A stretch of DNA of 64,000 bases from Actinomucor elegans (Eukaryota > Mucoromycota > Mucoromycetes > Mucorales > Mucoraceae): positions 248,001 to 312,000 of the forward strand of contig JAMSLZ010000003.1 in assembly GCA_026027325.1 (NCBI GenBank). The letters are read 5' to 3'. The translations under genes and the position numbers were made by a program. How positions within the stretch are numbered: position 1 is the first letter of the stretch; each line of letters begins with the position of its first letter. Below are positions 34,457-47,174 of this stretch, piece after piece. The notes beneath the pieces were generated by a model. The model was given only the letters and a program-made list of their open reading frames with translations. It did not search any database and was not told the origin of the DNA.

Positions 34457-37400
34457 CTTGAATCTTGAATTATATTATAATAGTAAAGTAATAAGCATGT
34501 ATTAAACTTGTAGAAAACTATAGTTGCGAAAATAATGAAAGGCTGTATTTATATATTTTCCAATGTGAAATTTCGTCGATCCAATAACCAATTAGCCAAT
34601 AGCTTTTATAGAATCCAGACCTGCATTCGTATCATATCCAAGAAGCACACTAGCTTGATTGGTTGAGACACAACCACACCTTTGCGTCATATAATTGATG
34701 TCCCGAACTTGGTGTATCGCACTAGAAGAAACCCTCAAATTCTAACAAACAACGCAGAACACGTTCTTTGATAATTGCCTCAGTCAAAAAAAGAATAGTT
34801 CTAATTCATTATTTTATGGTAATAGTAAATGACAAGGGAATGCTATCCGCGCATCAGCTCAAAGCATTACGTAGCAGACAGAGAAAGAATGACGAAAGTT
34901 TTAGTACGTGTCAATCTAATTTTTACGCGTCAATTCAAGTTCAGAGCCTTAGATCAGTCTAGCCTATGCTTTCATATCAAGTAGACTACTTGTATAGCTG
35001 ATCAGGATATATATGGGAAAATGACTGCCTCTAACTGTATTTTACACTTTGTAGTATATAATGGGCTTAAGAAAAGAGGAGGTGGTGCCGGAGGAAGGTC
35101 AAAATAGGGCGAGAAGCATTCGTAACACAATTCTATTCAAAACAAAACTGTGGGTGTATTAGGCCGTGGGGTCCCGTCTTTGCTTGGCTCGAACTTTTTA
35201 AGTAGAAAAAAGGTCCTGGACCTATTTCATACAAGTTCCCAAGGTAAGATGAGGGATGTTCATAATATTTACTGGTTTCAACAATATTATCAAGAAATGA
35301 CGTGCCCATAAAAGTCGAACAAGTGCATTGGCTTATCGTTAAATATCTTCAACTTATTGCGCAAAGAGTATCTTCATTGTGCTCATTCCAACTCTTACAA
35401 TAGATAGGAACGCATCTATTTCCCACAACAAACAAATAGGCCTATCAATGCTCACTCACAGACAGCCCAAACGCAATATCCGGACATGATTAGTAAACGT
35501 CTTTTTACATTATCCTATTGGCTCAAGCAGAGACAATGGACAGTTTCGTGTCTCCATTGAACGCCTCAAAACAATCACTGTAAAATGAATGTTTTTTCTT
35601 CTTTATCAATAGCTTCTATCATTTTTTTCTTTTTGTTATATGCATGCACACGCATCGTGTTCCCATAATAACGTCTTTTAGAATTGAATCAGGATATACA
35701 CCAATCAGCTATCATCGATGCGTATCACCTTTTCCCGCATGACTCAAATGAGGGTAACGTCTATTGGGATTTAGTATTAAACTTTCCATCTTGACAGTAT
35801 TGCAATAGTTCGGATTACTGAACCTAAATACACATCTGCATCTCCTCCTCGTGCTTTGTATGCAGTAAAGCCTGGTTTATTGGAGGAAAGGCAATGGTTT
35901 TAAAACCAGCACATCGCTTGCAGCAATTCATCTTGATACCAAATTAAATAGTGTGTTCATCACCACCGGTAGCATTCCGTCTATATCATAGGCTAGGCAT
36001 TTCCAGATATGAAACTACTGTTTATCTCCTGAACAAAAAAAGCTGTGTCTATCTGACTTATAAATGTACGCATGCATTACGCTTTCTGCCCTTCCATGCG
36101 CCCTAGCCAATGATGATGGATTCTTTTTACAAGGTGTCTCTAGTATTAGCCAATAGTATTGTAATTCATAACGATGATGGAGGACAAAGTATGGTTAAAC
36201 AAACTTGCTACTTTTGTTCTGCAGCTTCCATATTACAACACATGGAATTTTCAAACTGCTACTTTTTTTTTAGTTATGTACATTCTCATCTTATAATCAA
36301 GTCAAATAGGTTCTTGATGATCTACAGGATGATGATTGGTACCGCACTGATGTACAAAGCATTGACAGCTAATGGACGGCTTGTTAATAGCATGCATCTT
36401 GTCTGCCTCATCAATGAATCGAGAATAAATCAATGACATATACAAACAAAGTTTCTGGATGTATGTGTATTCAAGCACTCTTTACTTTTAAAGTCAATCA
36501 GAGTAACTTGCCATGATCTAAAGCACTTAAAGATTACTAATATTTAACAATGTTGTATACTCACTGCAATGCACCTTAATAAAGGGTCTAACAGATGCGG
36601 CATATTCTTCTGAGTGTATGGAGCGCTAGTCAGATGCAAAGATAACTGAGCGCTTCGGAATTGAGAAATAATTCTTATCAAATACAAATAGTACAGTTTA
36701 TAGTTAATCCTTAATAAATGCAATATATGTATTTATGATACAAATGAACAAAGGTTCCGCATAAAGGCAACAAATTGTTATGAACATAGCATACTTATCA
36801 AATTTCCATTTTAAACCAGAATCAATTGAAAAATTCGTAGACTAATGGATCTAACAAGTTATATCATCGTTGCATGTACATTTATCATTCGATAAAATAC
36901 ACTACAATTGTTAAAAAATAGTGGCTCCAGAAGATGTAAAAGTTGATTCTGATCGAATAATAATCAAATATGACTTTAAAGTGGGGTTAAGCAGGAAGAT
37001 CTATAGGTCTATAGATTGAGACTATACAAATACAACCGTTTGCTAAAATATTGAAAAATAACAGTCTTTGCAGACGCAGTGCTTTATTATGATCGTGGAG
37101 TACTAATTAGATGGGTTCTTACACCAGGATCAATTAAGAGATCAATAGATCAATATGTCTAATCTATGGAATGTAGATAATTGCAGCCAGTCATTAATAT
37201 ATTATATAGCCATTACGTTTTTAATGAATAAACATTATACTAAATACAATGGTTTATTGTAAGCATGTAATTGTTATCAGATGCAATATTAAACCAGAAT
37301 AGACCAAAAGATATAGAAAAGCTAAAAATGAGCTAAAAACAGCCTGATTCCCGAAACTTTGTTTAAGGGATATTCTCAAGACTTTTTATTTTATCGTGGT

Positions 37401-40400
37401 AAAGCCGCGAGCTATCTGTTAAATTATGAGATTCAGAAAATTCGGCGTTTCATCTACAGAAACTCTTTGATTTTAAGTAATTATTAAAGCATTTTATATT
37501 AATAGATGAATAATGGACTGTTATATAAAGTTTGCTAGATAATATTTTGTTTTTAAGCACTTTTTTATTACTTAAACACCTAGTCTAAAAAATTGTCCAA
37601 AAAAAAAGAACACATTAACCAAGTCATGCTTAGGGATATTTTATAACATTTTTTTTTTCAGCAGCATATATTATTTTATAGATAAAGGCTGTAAGTAACG
37701 TTTGTTTTCTTCATTAAATAGTATATTTTGGTGTTTTTATTGTATTTTATTCACATAGAAAATATATTCTCATAATTCTACCAGAGCAACGATCCATTTA
37801 GCCAAACTACTCTCTATGAAAGGTCTCCTACTTGTTTTACAAGCTCAATTTTTACTACGCTTTGTACGTCTACCTAGTGACGTGCTCCTTCATCAGCTAC
37901 TTCCTTTAATCAAACACAGTCGTAGCCTTCAATGGTGCAAACTATCAATACTGCCCTTCTGGAAAATATTCCTTGCATTAATCGATTAAATGGATACTAG
38001 AGTCTATAAATAATTCAAACAAACCTTGCAAAATAATGACTAACAACAGCGGCAATCAGGAAACTCTCATCTCCTTTTACAATGATGATTGATCGCCTCG
38101 TTAGGCTTAATCCTTTGGTTACCTATGACCAGATCTGAAAAAAGTAGATGCTTACTTTGGCGTATAAGCTGGTTATCCAGTGACTCACCTCATCCTTGTC
38201 CTCGACACCCATTCCACTTTCTCTCTAAGTAATATACCTTCAGTTGCGTGGATATGCATCTATGCATACAAATACTGGAAATGACTATAGATCCATTATT
38301 ATTCTTTCCGAACCAACTACCAACCACTAACTTACAAAAATCGAAATTTTGGTTCTGTCTCTCCTTCATTTCTTCGTTGGCTCACAATATATGCTATCTC
38401 ATCAACTTTATTATCTTTTCCTATAATGATATCATACCTTCCCTCTACATCATCTTTCTTAAGCTCGCACCTTTCATATTGGTTTCCCATAAAAAAAAAG
38501 CTAAGCTGTTGGTTCCATTGATTTCTTTATTTTGTAAAATTAAATTTTTAGAAGCCACACATCGCGAAAAAATGGTGTTTAAATATAAATGTGTATCAAC
38601 ACGGAGACAAGGATGGTATTATACTGTGACTAATGGACTAAATGTAACATTTGTGTAAACCATAGGTAATGTTTAGACTTAGTTCAATTCAGTTGGTGTT
38701 TGTAGTATTAATGTTTGTGATTAAATCTTTGCTATGACTATATAGGTTGAAAATGTCATGTCTTCGATAATAAATTGCCAATAGGAGTACTAAATGTATC
38801 ATAGAGTGGATATAATAGTGATGAAGGATACATGTTGAGAAGACCGGACAATGATTGGAGATTCAAGGTGAAGCAGTATTTTATAAATATCATCCATGTC
38901 AATAATCTCGGTAACACACAAGTACGGTCAAAAATGTTTATTTGACAAAGCATATAACCAAGAAGTGCTGTTATATATCCACATGCCCTTCGCAAAGTCG
39001 GCATTGGTTGGCTATAGCTTGATTAATGCGTTTTAGGTATATGATAGTGGAGATCCTCCAAGAAACCATTTAGTACCAAACTAGACGAGCTTGGAGGAGC
39101 CTAGCCCATTCTTTTTTTTTGCTTTTTTGCTCTTAAACTTAAAGGGATCCTTAGACTCCTTTTTTCTTTTAACCAGCCTGAGCAGCATAGTCGTGCTTAA
39201 TTAACACCACACATTCATCGAGGTCTCTTATTTTCATAACAAACTCTTATAAAAAAACTTGGCTGATTGCTGTCAAACAAAAGGTATATAATCCCTGACG
39301 GTTTTAAAAGAAATGAAAATACGATTTCTATACAATAGTTTTTGAATATTACAAGTACGTGTTGGCACTTATATTTAGACGTTGTCACCATACAAGCCAA
39401 AATTAAAGCGGTCTTTGAAATGATGACGCCTTGGACACCGTTGAATTAATAAAAAGCTCACCTAACTAATCAACAAACCATACTAAAGTAATGATCTTCG
39501 CACAAAATAGAGAATATAACACGCTTTTTATAATGAACTAATTTTTTTTAGTTATATATCAAATTAGACAGCTAGTATAAACTTATAAAATAATAAATGC
39601 GGAGGTTGACACGCTAATTCAAATGATATTTCAAAACCGTGTCTACAATTCAATAACAAACTGAGATAGCGAATCAATAATTTCCGAGCAGAGTGTAGAT
39701 AAAGACGTGCTCCATTTCAATAAATTACAGTTATTCAATTAGAATGTTCAGTCGTTGGAGGGTGACAAAGTATACACATTTTCACTTTTTCCAATGGAAA
39801 TGTTATAAGCAAAATATAGCATTCTACTGTGCGAGTACACTTTCATGCCAAGAAAGCTGGCTCGGGGAAAACCCGAGGGAATTGTCTAGAAAATAGGGCA
39901 GTTGTCTTAATACAAAGGGAATGGGATTCAAAATTAATCTTTGTGGCCAAATGGATACTTAGATTCAAGCCAGTTATATGCTTGCATTTGAAACGAAAAA
40001 AAAAGGTACTCTAAAATACTAAAAAATGATAAGCTTTATATAAGCGAATCTCCGCAGAATAATGACACTGATTTCCCACAACAGCCAACAATCTAAGAGT
40101 TATGTATAGCAATATTTTGAAACAATATTTCTGGAACAAACAACACTGGGCTCCTAAGAAGGATCTGGAAGGATTTTTTCATATATCAAGTGACTGATAA
40201 TAATAGCCTCATTTTGTGTGGCAGTTTCAACGCCCTGCAGTAACGGGAAGTGGGTTTAACCGTTTGTGTTTCTTTGGTTGATATCTAGTGCAAGTACTAC
40301 ATAAAGAGTTCGTGCGTGAAAGTCTCGATGGTGCCAAGCCTTTTGTTAAACAAGCATTTTACTTGACTTTTGAACAGTGAAGATCGAGCTTTTATGCAAA

Positions 40401-41327
40401 GGACCCCAATCAGTGCATAGTAAACATTTGTTAAGAACTGTACTCTAGGTCCTTGCATATCTGTATCTAGCTCATTTCATTGTATTACCTTTATTGTATC
40501 ATCGCGTTTCATGCTAAAATATACTCGATAGGAAGACCCTATGTTCATAACTAAGTGCATAATATCAAAATAAGCAGGATTTGAGCCATAACAAAAGCTG
40601 ATAAAGTGTTTCAGCGTAAATCCATTTGTGATTTAGTGATGACATACGTGCGTCTTCCATAAAACATGTTTTAGCCAAAATGAATGAGTCTAAGCGATGA
40701 TCATGTTACACGCCGATGAACTCTGACTATAGAAGATTTTCCAACCAACTACTTGAATGTAACACTCATAAATGAACTCTTTCCAAAACAAACTCGAAAA
40801 GCGAAATTGTTGAGCGTTTTTTATCTTTCTCCGTTTGTAATAGAATATGTCCCAACAGAGCCAAATGGGACAGAGTTTCTTTGGGGCAAGTTCGTTTCAT
40901 CGAACTATATGCGCCACAAAAAAAGACAATCTACCTTAATTATATATTGTAGAACCATTTGAGCAAGAGTAATAGTGATGTAATTATTATAAATAATGTG
41001 GGTACTTAATGCGCTTGAGGTGTAAAGCTTTCCTATACGTGGGCCTTCCGTACTATCGTCAAAAAGATGTGTATTTCAGCATAAATACCTGTCTAACGTC
41101 ATGATGAAACTACACTTTGGCTGGCCAATAGAAGAAGAAAGAAAAGAGTGGTTGTATCACTAATGCGGATTACTGCCTTTATTTGGTTATACTTTCCTAC
41201 TACTAGTGTCAACTGTCGCTAGGTTCACCTCAGCTTTATTATGCAATTTCAAGCATATAAAGGACGCGTCTGTTTTGGCCCTTCTTTCTTTTTTGTCATC
41301 TTTTATTGATACTATAATATAATCAAG
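34457..41327. other. Gene desert (6.9 kb)
   Basis: No supported gene. Open frames at 36110-36436 and 38248-38658 show no family resemblance, and a 57-codon plus-strand frame at 37816-37989 (with RFVRLPSDVLLHQLLPLIKH) is coding-like but unidentified. Dispersed-repeat cores recur near 36945-37165 and 37280-37320. A GC-rich hairpin lies at 39861-39877. The last 250 bases are the promoter of the C2 gene, with CCAAT at about 41124. Confidence 0.5.
39861..39877. other. Small GC-rich hairpin
   Basis: CTCGGG, a GAAAA loop, then CCCGAG form a perfect six-pair stem in AT-rich surroundings. It could be part of a structured RNA or just chance. No tRNA or terminator context is visible. Confidence 0.4.
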
Positions 41328-41729
41328 ATGCTCTCTTCTTTCTCTGCTCCCCGTGGTGTCCTTACTGTCCGTCTCATTGAAGCCCGTAACCTTAACAAGG
41401 AAGATACTGCTGGTCACAACGACCCTTTTGTTGAACTTTGGTTGGATGAAGACTATAAGCAAAAGTCTGAAATCGTAAGAAATACTGAGAACCCTGTCTG
41501 GGACCAAACCTTCACCTTTAACGTTAACGAAGGCTCTAGCAAGCACAAGCTCTACTTCAAGGTCCTTGATAAGGATATTGCTGATACTGACAAGATTGGT
41601 GAGGGCAAGTTGGATGTTACCGATGCTTTCAAAGGTCAACCTATTGATACTTGGGCCAAGCTTCCTGCTCTCTTGGGTCTCTCCAGCCATGGTGAAATCC
41701 ACTTTGATGTCAGATTTGTTCCTCAATAA
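41328..41729 (+). CDS. Single C2-domain protein, 133 residues
   Basis: The whole protein is one C2 domain, a beta-sandwich that binds phospholipid membranes, often with calcium. It starts MLSSFSAPRGVLTVRLIEARNL. Calcium-loop aspartates are present: loop 1 has NKEDTAGHNDPFVELWLD and loop 3 has KVLDKDIADTDKIGEGKLD. NPVWDQTFTFNV is the usual central strand. There is no extra domain, so it may act as a small membrane-binding adaptor. Codon use is more C-ending (CTC, GTC, AAG, AAC) than in its neighbours, which suggests high expression. A CCAAT box lies about 200 bases upstream. No intron is seen. Confidence 0.92.
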   Translation: MLSSFSAPRGVLTVRLIEARNLNKEDTAGHNDPFVELWLDEDYKQKSEIVRNTENPVWDQTFTFNVNEGSSKHKLYFKVLDKDIADTDKIGEGKLDVTDAFKGQPIDTWAKLPALLGLSSHGEIHFDVRFVPQ

Positions 41730-42239
41730 GTTCTCTATAATGGAAAAACTAAAAGCTAATATTACACCATTCACCTTGTATTATTGTTAAAAGATACCTT
41801 TTCTCCTTCTTCAAAACGCATATAAATAAATAAATAAAAAAATCCCAATATTAGCTTTTGCTTGAAACTGTATACTACACCTTTTTTTATTTGATACAAA
41901 GATGGTAGTAGGTTAGAGGTGATTTACATCGCGAGATAAGAAGGCATTAGATTGGGATAAAAAATTAAAACGCGTTCCTTCAATGAATTCATTGACAAAA
42001 ATGTATTTGAGGCAGCATATAAATTATTACACACACCCATACACAACAAACAAGCTTCATCTAAGACTTCTTTTGTTCTCGAACAAGATGAAACGATCGT
42101 AAATTTTACAGTTGTTGATGTAAACAACGCGCTATTTGTTTTAATTCTTATCTAACCATTGAGTTGCTTTATCTCAATGATGTGTTTATTCGAGGTTATT
42201 AATTACTATTAAATACAATATATTATTAATTTTTGAATA
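41730..42239. other. Convergent spacer between C2 gene and ceramide glucosyltransferase
   Basis: 510 bases of AT-rich 3' flanking DNA with AATAAATAAATAAAAAAATC (about 41824-41843), a plausible polyadenylation region for the C2 gene. No gene is seen. Confidence 0.55.
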
Positions 42240-43653
42240 TTATATGATGGAGCTATGTGTCAGGATATGAGTTTGTTGTAATAATGAGCTCTTGTCATTG
42301 GGTGAAATCGCTACAGCGGTTCCGTCCGAAATGCATCGGTATTCTTGATCACGCCACGAGATCTTTGTGCCTGCCATTGCGTACAGATATAAGGGCAACG
42401 CCAATACTTCTCTCGAAATCCAAGCACGCAAGAAACTAGCGAACGAGAGTGGTTTTCCAAAAGTGTGTAACGAAGAAGTTCCCACCAAAGTTCTATACAA
42501 CATGAAGTCATTGATAAACCACCAAGTCCAATGCAGCGCTAGAAACTGTGGTACAGATGTACCCAACACCTGCTTGAAACCATAAGCGCCCATTAAGCCA
42601 CACACAATTGATTCAGTAATAGGTTCTACAAGCGTAGCTGCTGTAACGATATACTTGCGGAGACGTACCCATCTGGCACGACGTCCGCAGTAGCCCTTGA
42701 GAGAAATTGAACCCAGCGCCTGGCATGCTGTGTCTGCGCTCATACTGTGTCTTAATCCTTGGTGCCACAGGGCTTCGCCAATGATATTATCTTCGGCCAT
42801 ATACTGACCAAACTTCTCTAACCCGCCCACGCGATCCAAGTCTGAACGACGATAGAGATTGGACTTGCCCATCACACAAGAGGCTATACCAACGCCGTTG
42901 ATGGCTAGATACATTTTGGCGTGATTCGTGTCAAGAAAGGTTTGTTCGATTTCGGCTGCATAGTTTGCTGGGGCTATAGCGATAGGCAAGTGATGGACTA
43001 GCCCGATGCCAGGTTTTAGTAGTTGATCAACAGAGCGTCCCAGTGTGTCTCGGTCGACGTGAACATTTGAGTCCAGTACCCATATGATATCGTATTTTGC
43101 GGTTCTATAGGATTCCACCATATTATTGATTTTGGGGTTAATGCCAACCTGATGATCACCTGTTTGTTATATTATTAATATAAAAGCATAGCAAAAAAGA
43201 TAATCCGAAGTACGTACCTATAACCAAACGGCTGTCTACCTTATGAAACTCCTTCATCAACCTTTTGACAATTGGAATAGCAGGGTCTTCGGGTGAAGCC
43301 ACCGAAAAAATAATTTCAAATTTTGGATAGTTTTGAATAAACGAAGAACGCAAGTTGGCTTCAAGTTCAAGATCAACTCCTTTTAGAGGTCGAAGGATTG
43401 AAACCCCCTCAGCCTCCATAGACGATAGTTTGGAAGACAATGGCTTGGGTTTACTTCTATATCTCGATTGTCTAATAGTCAATAGCAATGAGTATATAGA
43501 ATCCGTACTATTTTAGTTGGATATAGATCCTTACCCTATATATTGACCAAACAAACTCAGGCAAAACATGAAACAATACCAACTGACAAGTACGTAGTTG
43601 GCAACTATCGAGAAAGACCATGGTGCTGTAGTTGCTAATGCTGGAGAATCCAT
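42240..43653 (-). CDS. GCS1: Ceramide glucosyltransferase (GT21)
   Basis: This enzyme transfers glucose from UDP-glucose to ceramide at the cytosolic Golgi/ER face, making glucosylceramide for fungal membranes. Three exons, complement(42240..43159, 43218..43471, 43535..43653), encode 430 residues. An N-terminal membrane anchor (FSIVANYVLVSWYCFMFCLS) precedes the catalytic domain, which opens SILRPLKGVDLELEANL. Family motifs are IIWVLDSNVHVDRD (acidic nucleotide-sugar site), YMAEDNIIGEALWHQG (catalytic acidic pair) and GRRARWVRLRK, the (Q/R)xxRW motif. Further membrane segments occupy the last third (ESIVCGLMGAYGF, LALHWTWWFINDF, EVLALPLYLYAMAG). All key residues I know for the family are present. 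It is convergent with the C2 gene and divergent from the FHA-like gene. Confidence 0.95.
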
Positions 43654-44411
43654 AGTTATTCTGAGGGCTTGCGTTACTAATGGTACAGTTTTTGACTAAA
43701 AATCACGAAAAAATACTAATGAAAAAGCGTCATTCACTTTTTCCTGAAAGAAGTAAAAAAGAATAAGAATCTACACAGTCTAATGAAAATAAAATAAAAG
43801 CCCCGTTAATGGGTAAACTCACGGCAAGATACGCGCTGAAAGTCTCGCGATTCTCATTTCTGTCCCTATTTTTAATTACCGTTATCCAATCGGTATCGAT
43901 TTATCTTTCCTCAGTTTCATTATTTAGTGCCCGAAATCCAATAAAAACTATTTAGTTGTACAGCAATTTTCCGAAGATAGAAAAAATCCAGGGGCATTTT
44001 TTGTTGACCCTAAATTCCTCATTTTAAGACATCTATTTTGAGAGTATAGATGTCATTTTAGAGTTTTCATTTACGATAAACATTCATTTACCAAGCTACA
44101 TTCAAGCTTTTTTTTAAAGCTACGTTATATAAAAAAACTCGACTAGTTAGTGCAAGATCAAAATCACCAAATAGTGCTTATTCTTCAAGGAAACTTCAGC
44201 ACTATTATATATGACATAGCATAATTCTTGCACCATCTGGTTTGTATTAACTTCTCTACAATTATTTTAATTTCGGGCTTCATCCCAAAGCTGTTTAGTC
44301 TCCGATAGCCAATCAAGATATGCATACTTATTTCCGCGTGACACGCGAGATTCAGAGCAAACCTTTTTTTTCTATTTTTTGCTTTATGCAATTTAAGGCT
44401 GTTCCATTACC
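43654..44411. other. Shared upstream region of ceramide glucosyltransferase and FHA-like gene
   Basis: 758 bases between two divergent starts. AT-rich; I see an ATTTAGT-rich stretch and CCAAT-like pieces (ATCCAATCGG, ATCCAATAAA) near 43886 and 43940, but no gene. Confidence 0.5.
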
Positions 44412-45103
44412 ATGTCCAACACCATGTCTTTTGAAAATTTAACAACCAATACCGTATACAAGTTAAAACCCGGTGATACTATTATTATGGGACGTAAAAA
44501 ATACGGTCTCGAATCACCATATATTAGTAGAAAACATCGTAAGCCTACGGTAGTTGATTGATATTTGATGCTGCATACTAATTGTGCTTGTTAGTTGAAG
44601 TTTCTTACTTGGAAGATCACCGCTGCTTTGTAAAAAGGGTAAATATATCTATTTAATCAGAATAATGCGTTCAATTATAAATATTGTTTATTTATTAGCT
44701 AGCAAAACGAGTGGTTATGCTGAATAAAGCCGCTCTTCCAGTTGATAAAGAAATACAAGTCCAAAATGAGGATGTTATCACACTTCGCTTAACAGACAGA
44801 TCAGTATGTCTTTTTTTTCAATCCCTAAAACTATACAACCTATTTATGCCATCCTTTATTTTATAGAAAGGCGATACGGTATCATTCAAATTCAATGTAC
44901 CAGTCATAGAAGGACCACTTTTCAGAGTAGTGTCAGTCTCTAACCAAGAAGGTGGTCGATATCAAGTGGCTTATGATGCTCATAATAAGCAAGGCATGGC
45001 AGAAGAAGATGATCCATTCTCTTCAGCTACACGTATTACAGGTTTTGAGAGTGAACAAGATCTTAGCGCAAGCGAACTGTCAGATGAATCCGATTTATTG
45101 TAA
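44412..45103 (+). CDS. Small FHA-like domain protein
   Basis: Four exons, join(44412..44538, 44595..44638, 44699..44803, 44867..45103), encode 170 residues. The first 110 residues look like a forkhead-associated fold, which binds phosphothreonine: TIIMGRKKYG fits the G-R strand and SPYISRKHLEVSYL the S-x-x-H core. RVVMLNKAALPVDKEIQVQN then fits the N-x-x-x-L-P and gap-and-turn region before DVITLRL. The usual asparagine after the core (often NG) is here NK, so ligand binding may differ. The tail is acidic with ESEQDLSASELSDES, a possible CK2 substrate. Its stop codon is one base from that of MAM33 on the other strand. Confidence 0.72.
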
Positions 45104-45104
45104 T

Positions 45105-46161
45105 CTAAGCAGATACAAAATCATTGACTTGTCTTAGCCAATGAACGTACTCTTTTTGTTCTTTGTAATCAACATAATCTGGTAAAAACGTAGCTAGAGC
45201 TGTATCGATACCACGCTCTTCCAAGTAACGGCCAAATGTAGCTTGAAGATCTTCTTCCAATTCTTCAAATACAGGTCCCATATATAAATCTTGTCTTTGC
45301 TCCCCAACACTTTCGTGGTTCAAATCAAATTCACCTTGTTTAAGGTGTCTAACAGCATCTATGTGTAAATAACCGTCTTGTGCCATTGTATTCAATACCA
45401 AACATCCTTTGCCTTCTTTTTCAATTGTCACAGTAGCGCGAACTGGGAATGAAGCCAATTCTTCTTGTTCGGCGTCGGCCTCTTCCTTTTCAATAGGTTC
45501 ATGATCATCGCTTACTTCTAAAGGATTCTCTTGCTGCTTCTGTTCCTCTTCTTCTTCGGTGAACTCTTCTACTGTGTTATTGATATCAGAGATTGAGAAA
45601 ATAACATTGATTCTAATTTTTTTAAAAAAAATATACGCTATCAGCAATGGGTTCCAGCAAAAAAAAGGCATTCAGTCCTACTTTTCATTTCCAAAAGTAC
45701 GAGTCAAAATGACTTTATCATGACCTTCTTTATCATTAATCTATGAGTGCACAGCCGTTAGTTTTGCAATATCTAAAACAGATCTGCTTGTCTAACCTGG
45801 AACAAGTTAGCCTCTAAAAACTCTTTGACAAAAGCTGGTGCTTCAGCCTTTTCTTCATCGCTATTTTCAAATTGCAATTCCTCTTCCAATAAATGAATAA
45901 GATCAGGATCGACTAAATGCATGTAATAAATTAATTATACTATTCAAGGTTTCTATGGGAGGGGTCGTTTTTTTTAAAAAAAAAATTACCATCGCCACTA
46001 CTGAATTGGGGCAAGTTAACTGTAAAAGACCTTTTGGCAGCCATAATAGTTGGTGGTAAAGTGTAAGCCGGACGAAGGTTTGTACGAGTAACCTGAGCAA
46101 GAGGGCGAGCCCTCAAAACTGTGGTTGTCAAAGTTTGACGCAAGAATCGAAAGGAGCTCAT
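45105..46161 (-). CDS. MAM33: Mitochondrial acidic matrix protein (MAM33/p32 family)
   Basis: MAM33/p32/C1QBP proteins are acidic, trimeric, doughnut-shaped mitochondrial matrix proteins linked to mitochondrial translation and respiration. Four exons, complement(45105..45612, 45682..45740, 45797..45912, 45990..46161), encode 284 residues. The first 48 residues are basic and Arg/Thr-rich with no acidic residue (FRFLRQTLTTTVLRARPLAQ), a clear presequence. The mature part has FVKEFLEANLFQINDKEGHD, then INVIFSISDINNTVEEF, a long Glu-rich loop, and KGCLVLNTMAQDGYLHID. It ends RYLEERGIDTALATFLPDYV and KEYVHWLRQVNDF, the C-terminal helix pair of the family. Splice borders and frame agree. Confidence 0.94.
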
Positions 46162-47174
46162 ATATGTTGCAATTAACGTGAAAAAACAGAAAAGGTATAT
46201 CTATCTAGGGTTCATTCGTTTTACATAAATGTCACATTCAGTGGCTTGTCAATTATGCAGAACTGATAATATGGCGCGGTTTTTTTTCCATTTAATGACA
46301 TTTGTCGGCGTTCCGTCAAGTGATAGTGTCGGTAGATAGTCTAACTTACTGCAGTTTCAGTAGTGCCCCATCACCAAACAGAAGAAAATAGAAAGCGTTT
46401 TTCTAATCCTATACAATACTATGCTTTGGCTTATTCGCAACCACACGCAACTATTACGTATCGGCGCACAACATCTCTGAATATAGTCTCCGCAGCATCT
46501 CCGCACTATTTCTATATTGATTTATTCAAAGGTTCGGCATCAATGGTGAAAATCAACTCGCCCAAGAAAACCAACTCCTTCCTCTTCTGTAACAAATTCG
46601 TGATTGACTTCGTCTGATTGGCTTTTTCTATACATTATTGTTTTCTCTTATCATCGACCATATTCCTTTAGTATGCGTCTGCTTCTTGGCTAGGGCTCTA
46701 TCCTACACAGAGCAATAAATAAATAAAAAAGTTTCGGTGGACACACAATCTAGGTACTAATAATCTCAAAAATCCCCATAACAAAAACGAAAATGAAAAA
46801 AAAGGTCCAGTTACAATAATATACTCTTTGTTTAAATTTACAAGAAATCGCAATTCATTCTTTATATGATGCACTCATTTGATTCGCCATCTGATCGGGA
46901 TCAGTCAAGAGATTTATAAAACATTAAAATTGGATCATATAAAGTGTTGAATCAGAATAGCGTATTATGTGCATAATGAGCTACTTCATTTATTAAAAGA
47001 AACGACTATTTGAGTTTTTGAAACAAAAACAAAATATAAGTATGGTAGATAAACGCTGTTTAATAGGTCTTATTATAAACTAGCTACCAAGAAACTAAAC
47101 TCCACACAATGCATATATCCTTCTAGTGTAATTTAATTTCGTATTTATTATATGTACACGAGTTGTAAATATAT
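46162..47174. other. Spacer between MAM33 and the paralogue cluster
   Basis: 1.0 kb with no supported gene. A dispersed-repeat core (CATCTGATCGGGATCAGTCA then AGAGATTTATAAA) lies at about 46887-46920. The first 100 bases are the MAM33 promoter. Confidence 0.5.
46887..46920 (+). repeat. Dispersed repeat core
   Basis: One of the best single copies of the dispersed family: CATCTGATCGGGATCAGT followed by CAAGAGATTTATAAA. Compare copies near 24898, 58193 and 58341, and reverse copies near 29830 and 52745. Confidence 0.5.

Noticed and set aside
36110..36436. Plus-strand frame of 108 codons
   Set aside because: Composition looks like AT-rich chance; no domain, splice signals or conserved motif.
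38248..38658. Plus-strand hydrophobic frame of 136 codons
   Set aside because: Could be a relic membrane protein, but the hydrophobicity is what AT-rich DNA gives and no motif supports it.
42257..42585. Plus-strand frames opposite ceramide glucosyltransferase
   Set aside because: The minus-strand protein has all family motifs; the plus frames have none.
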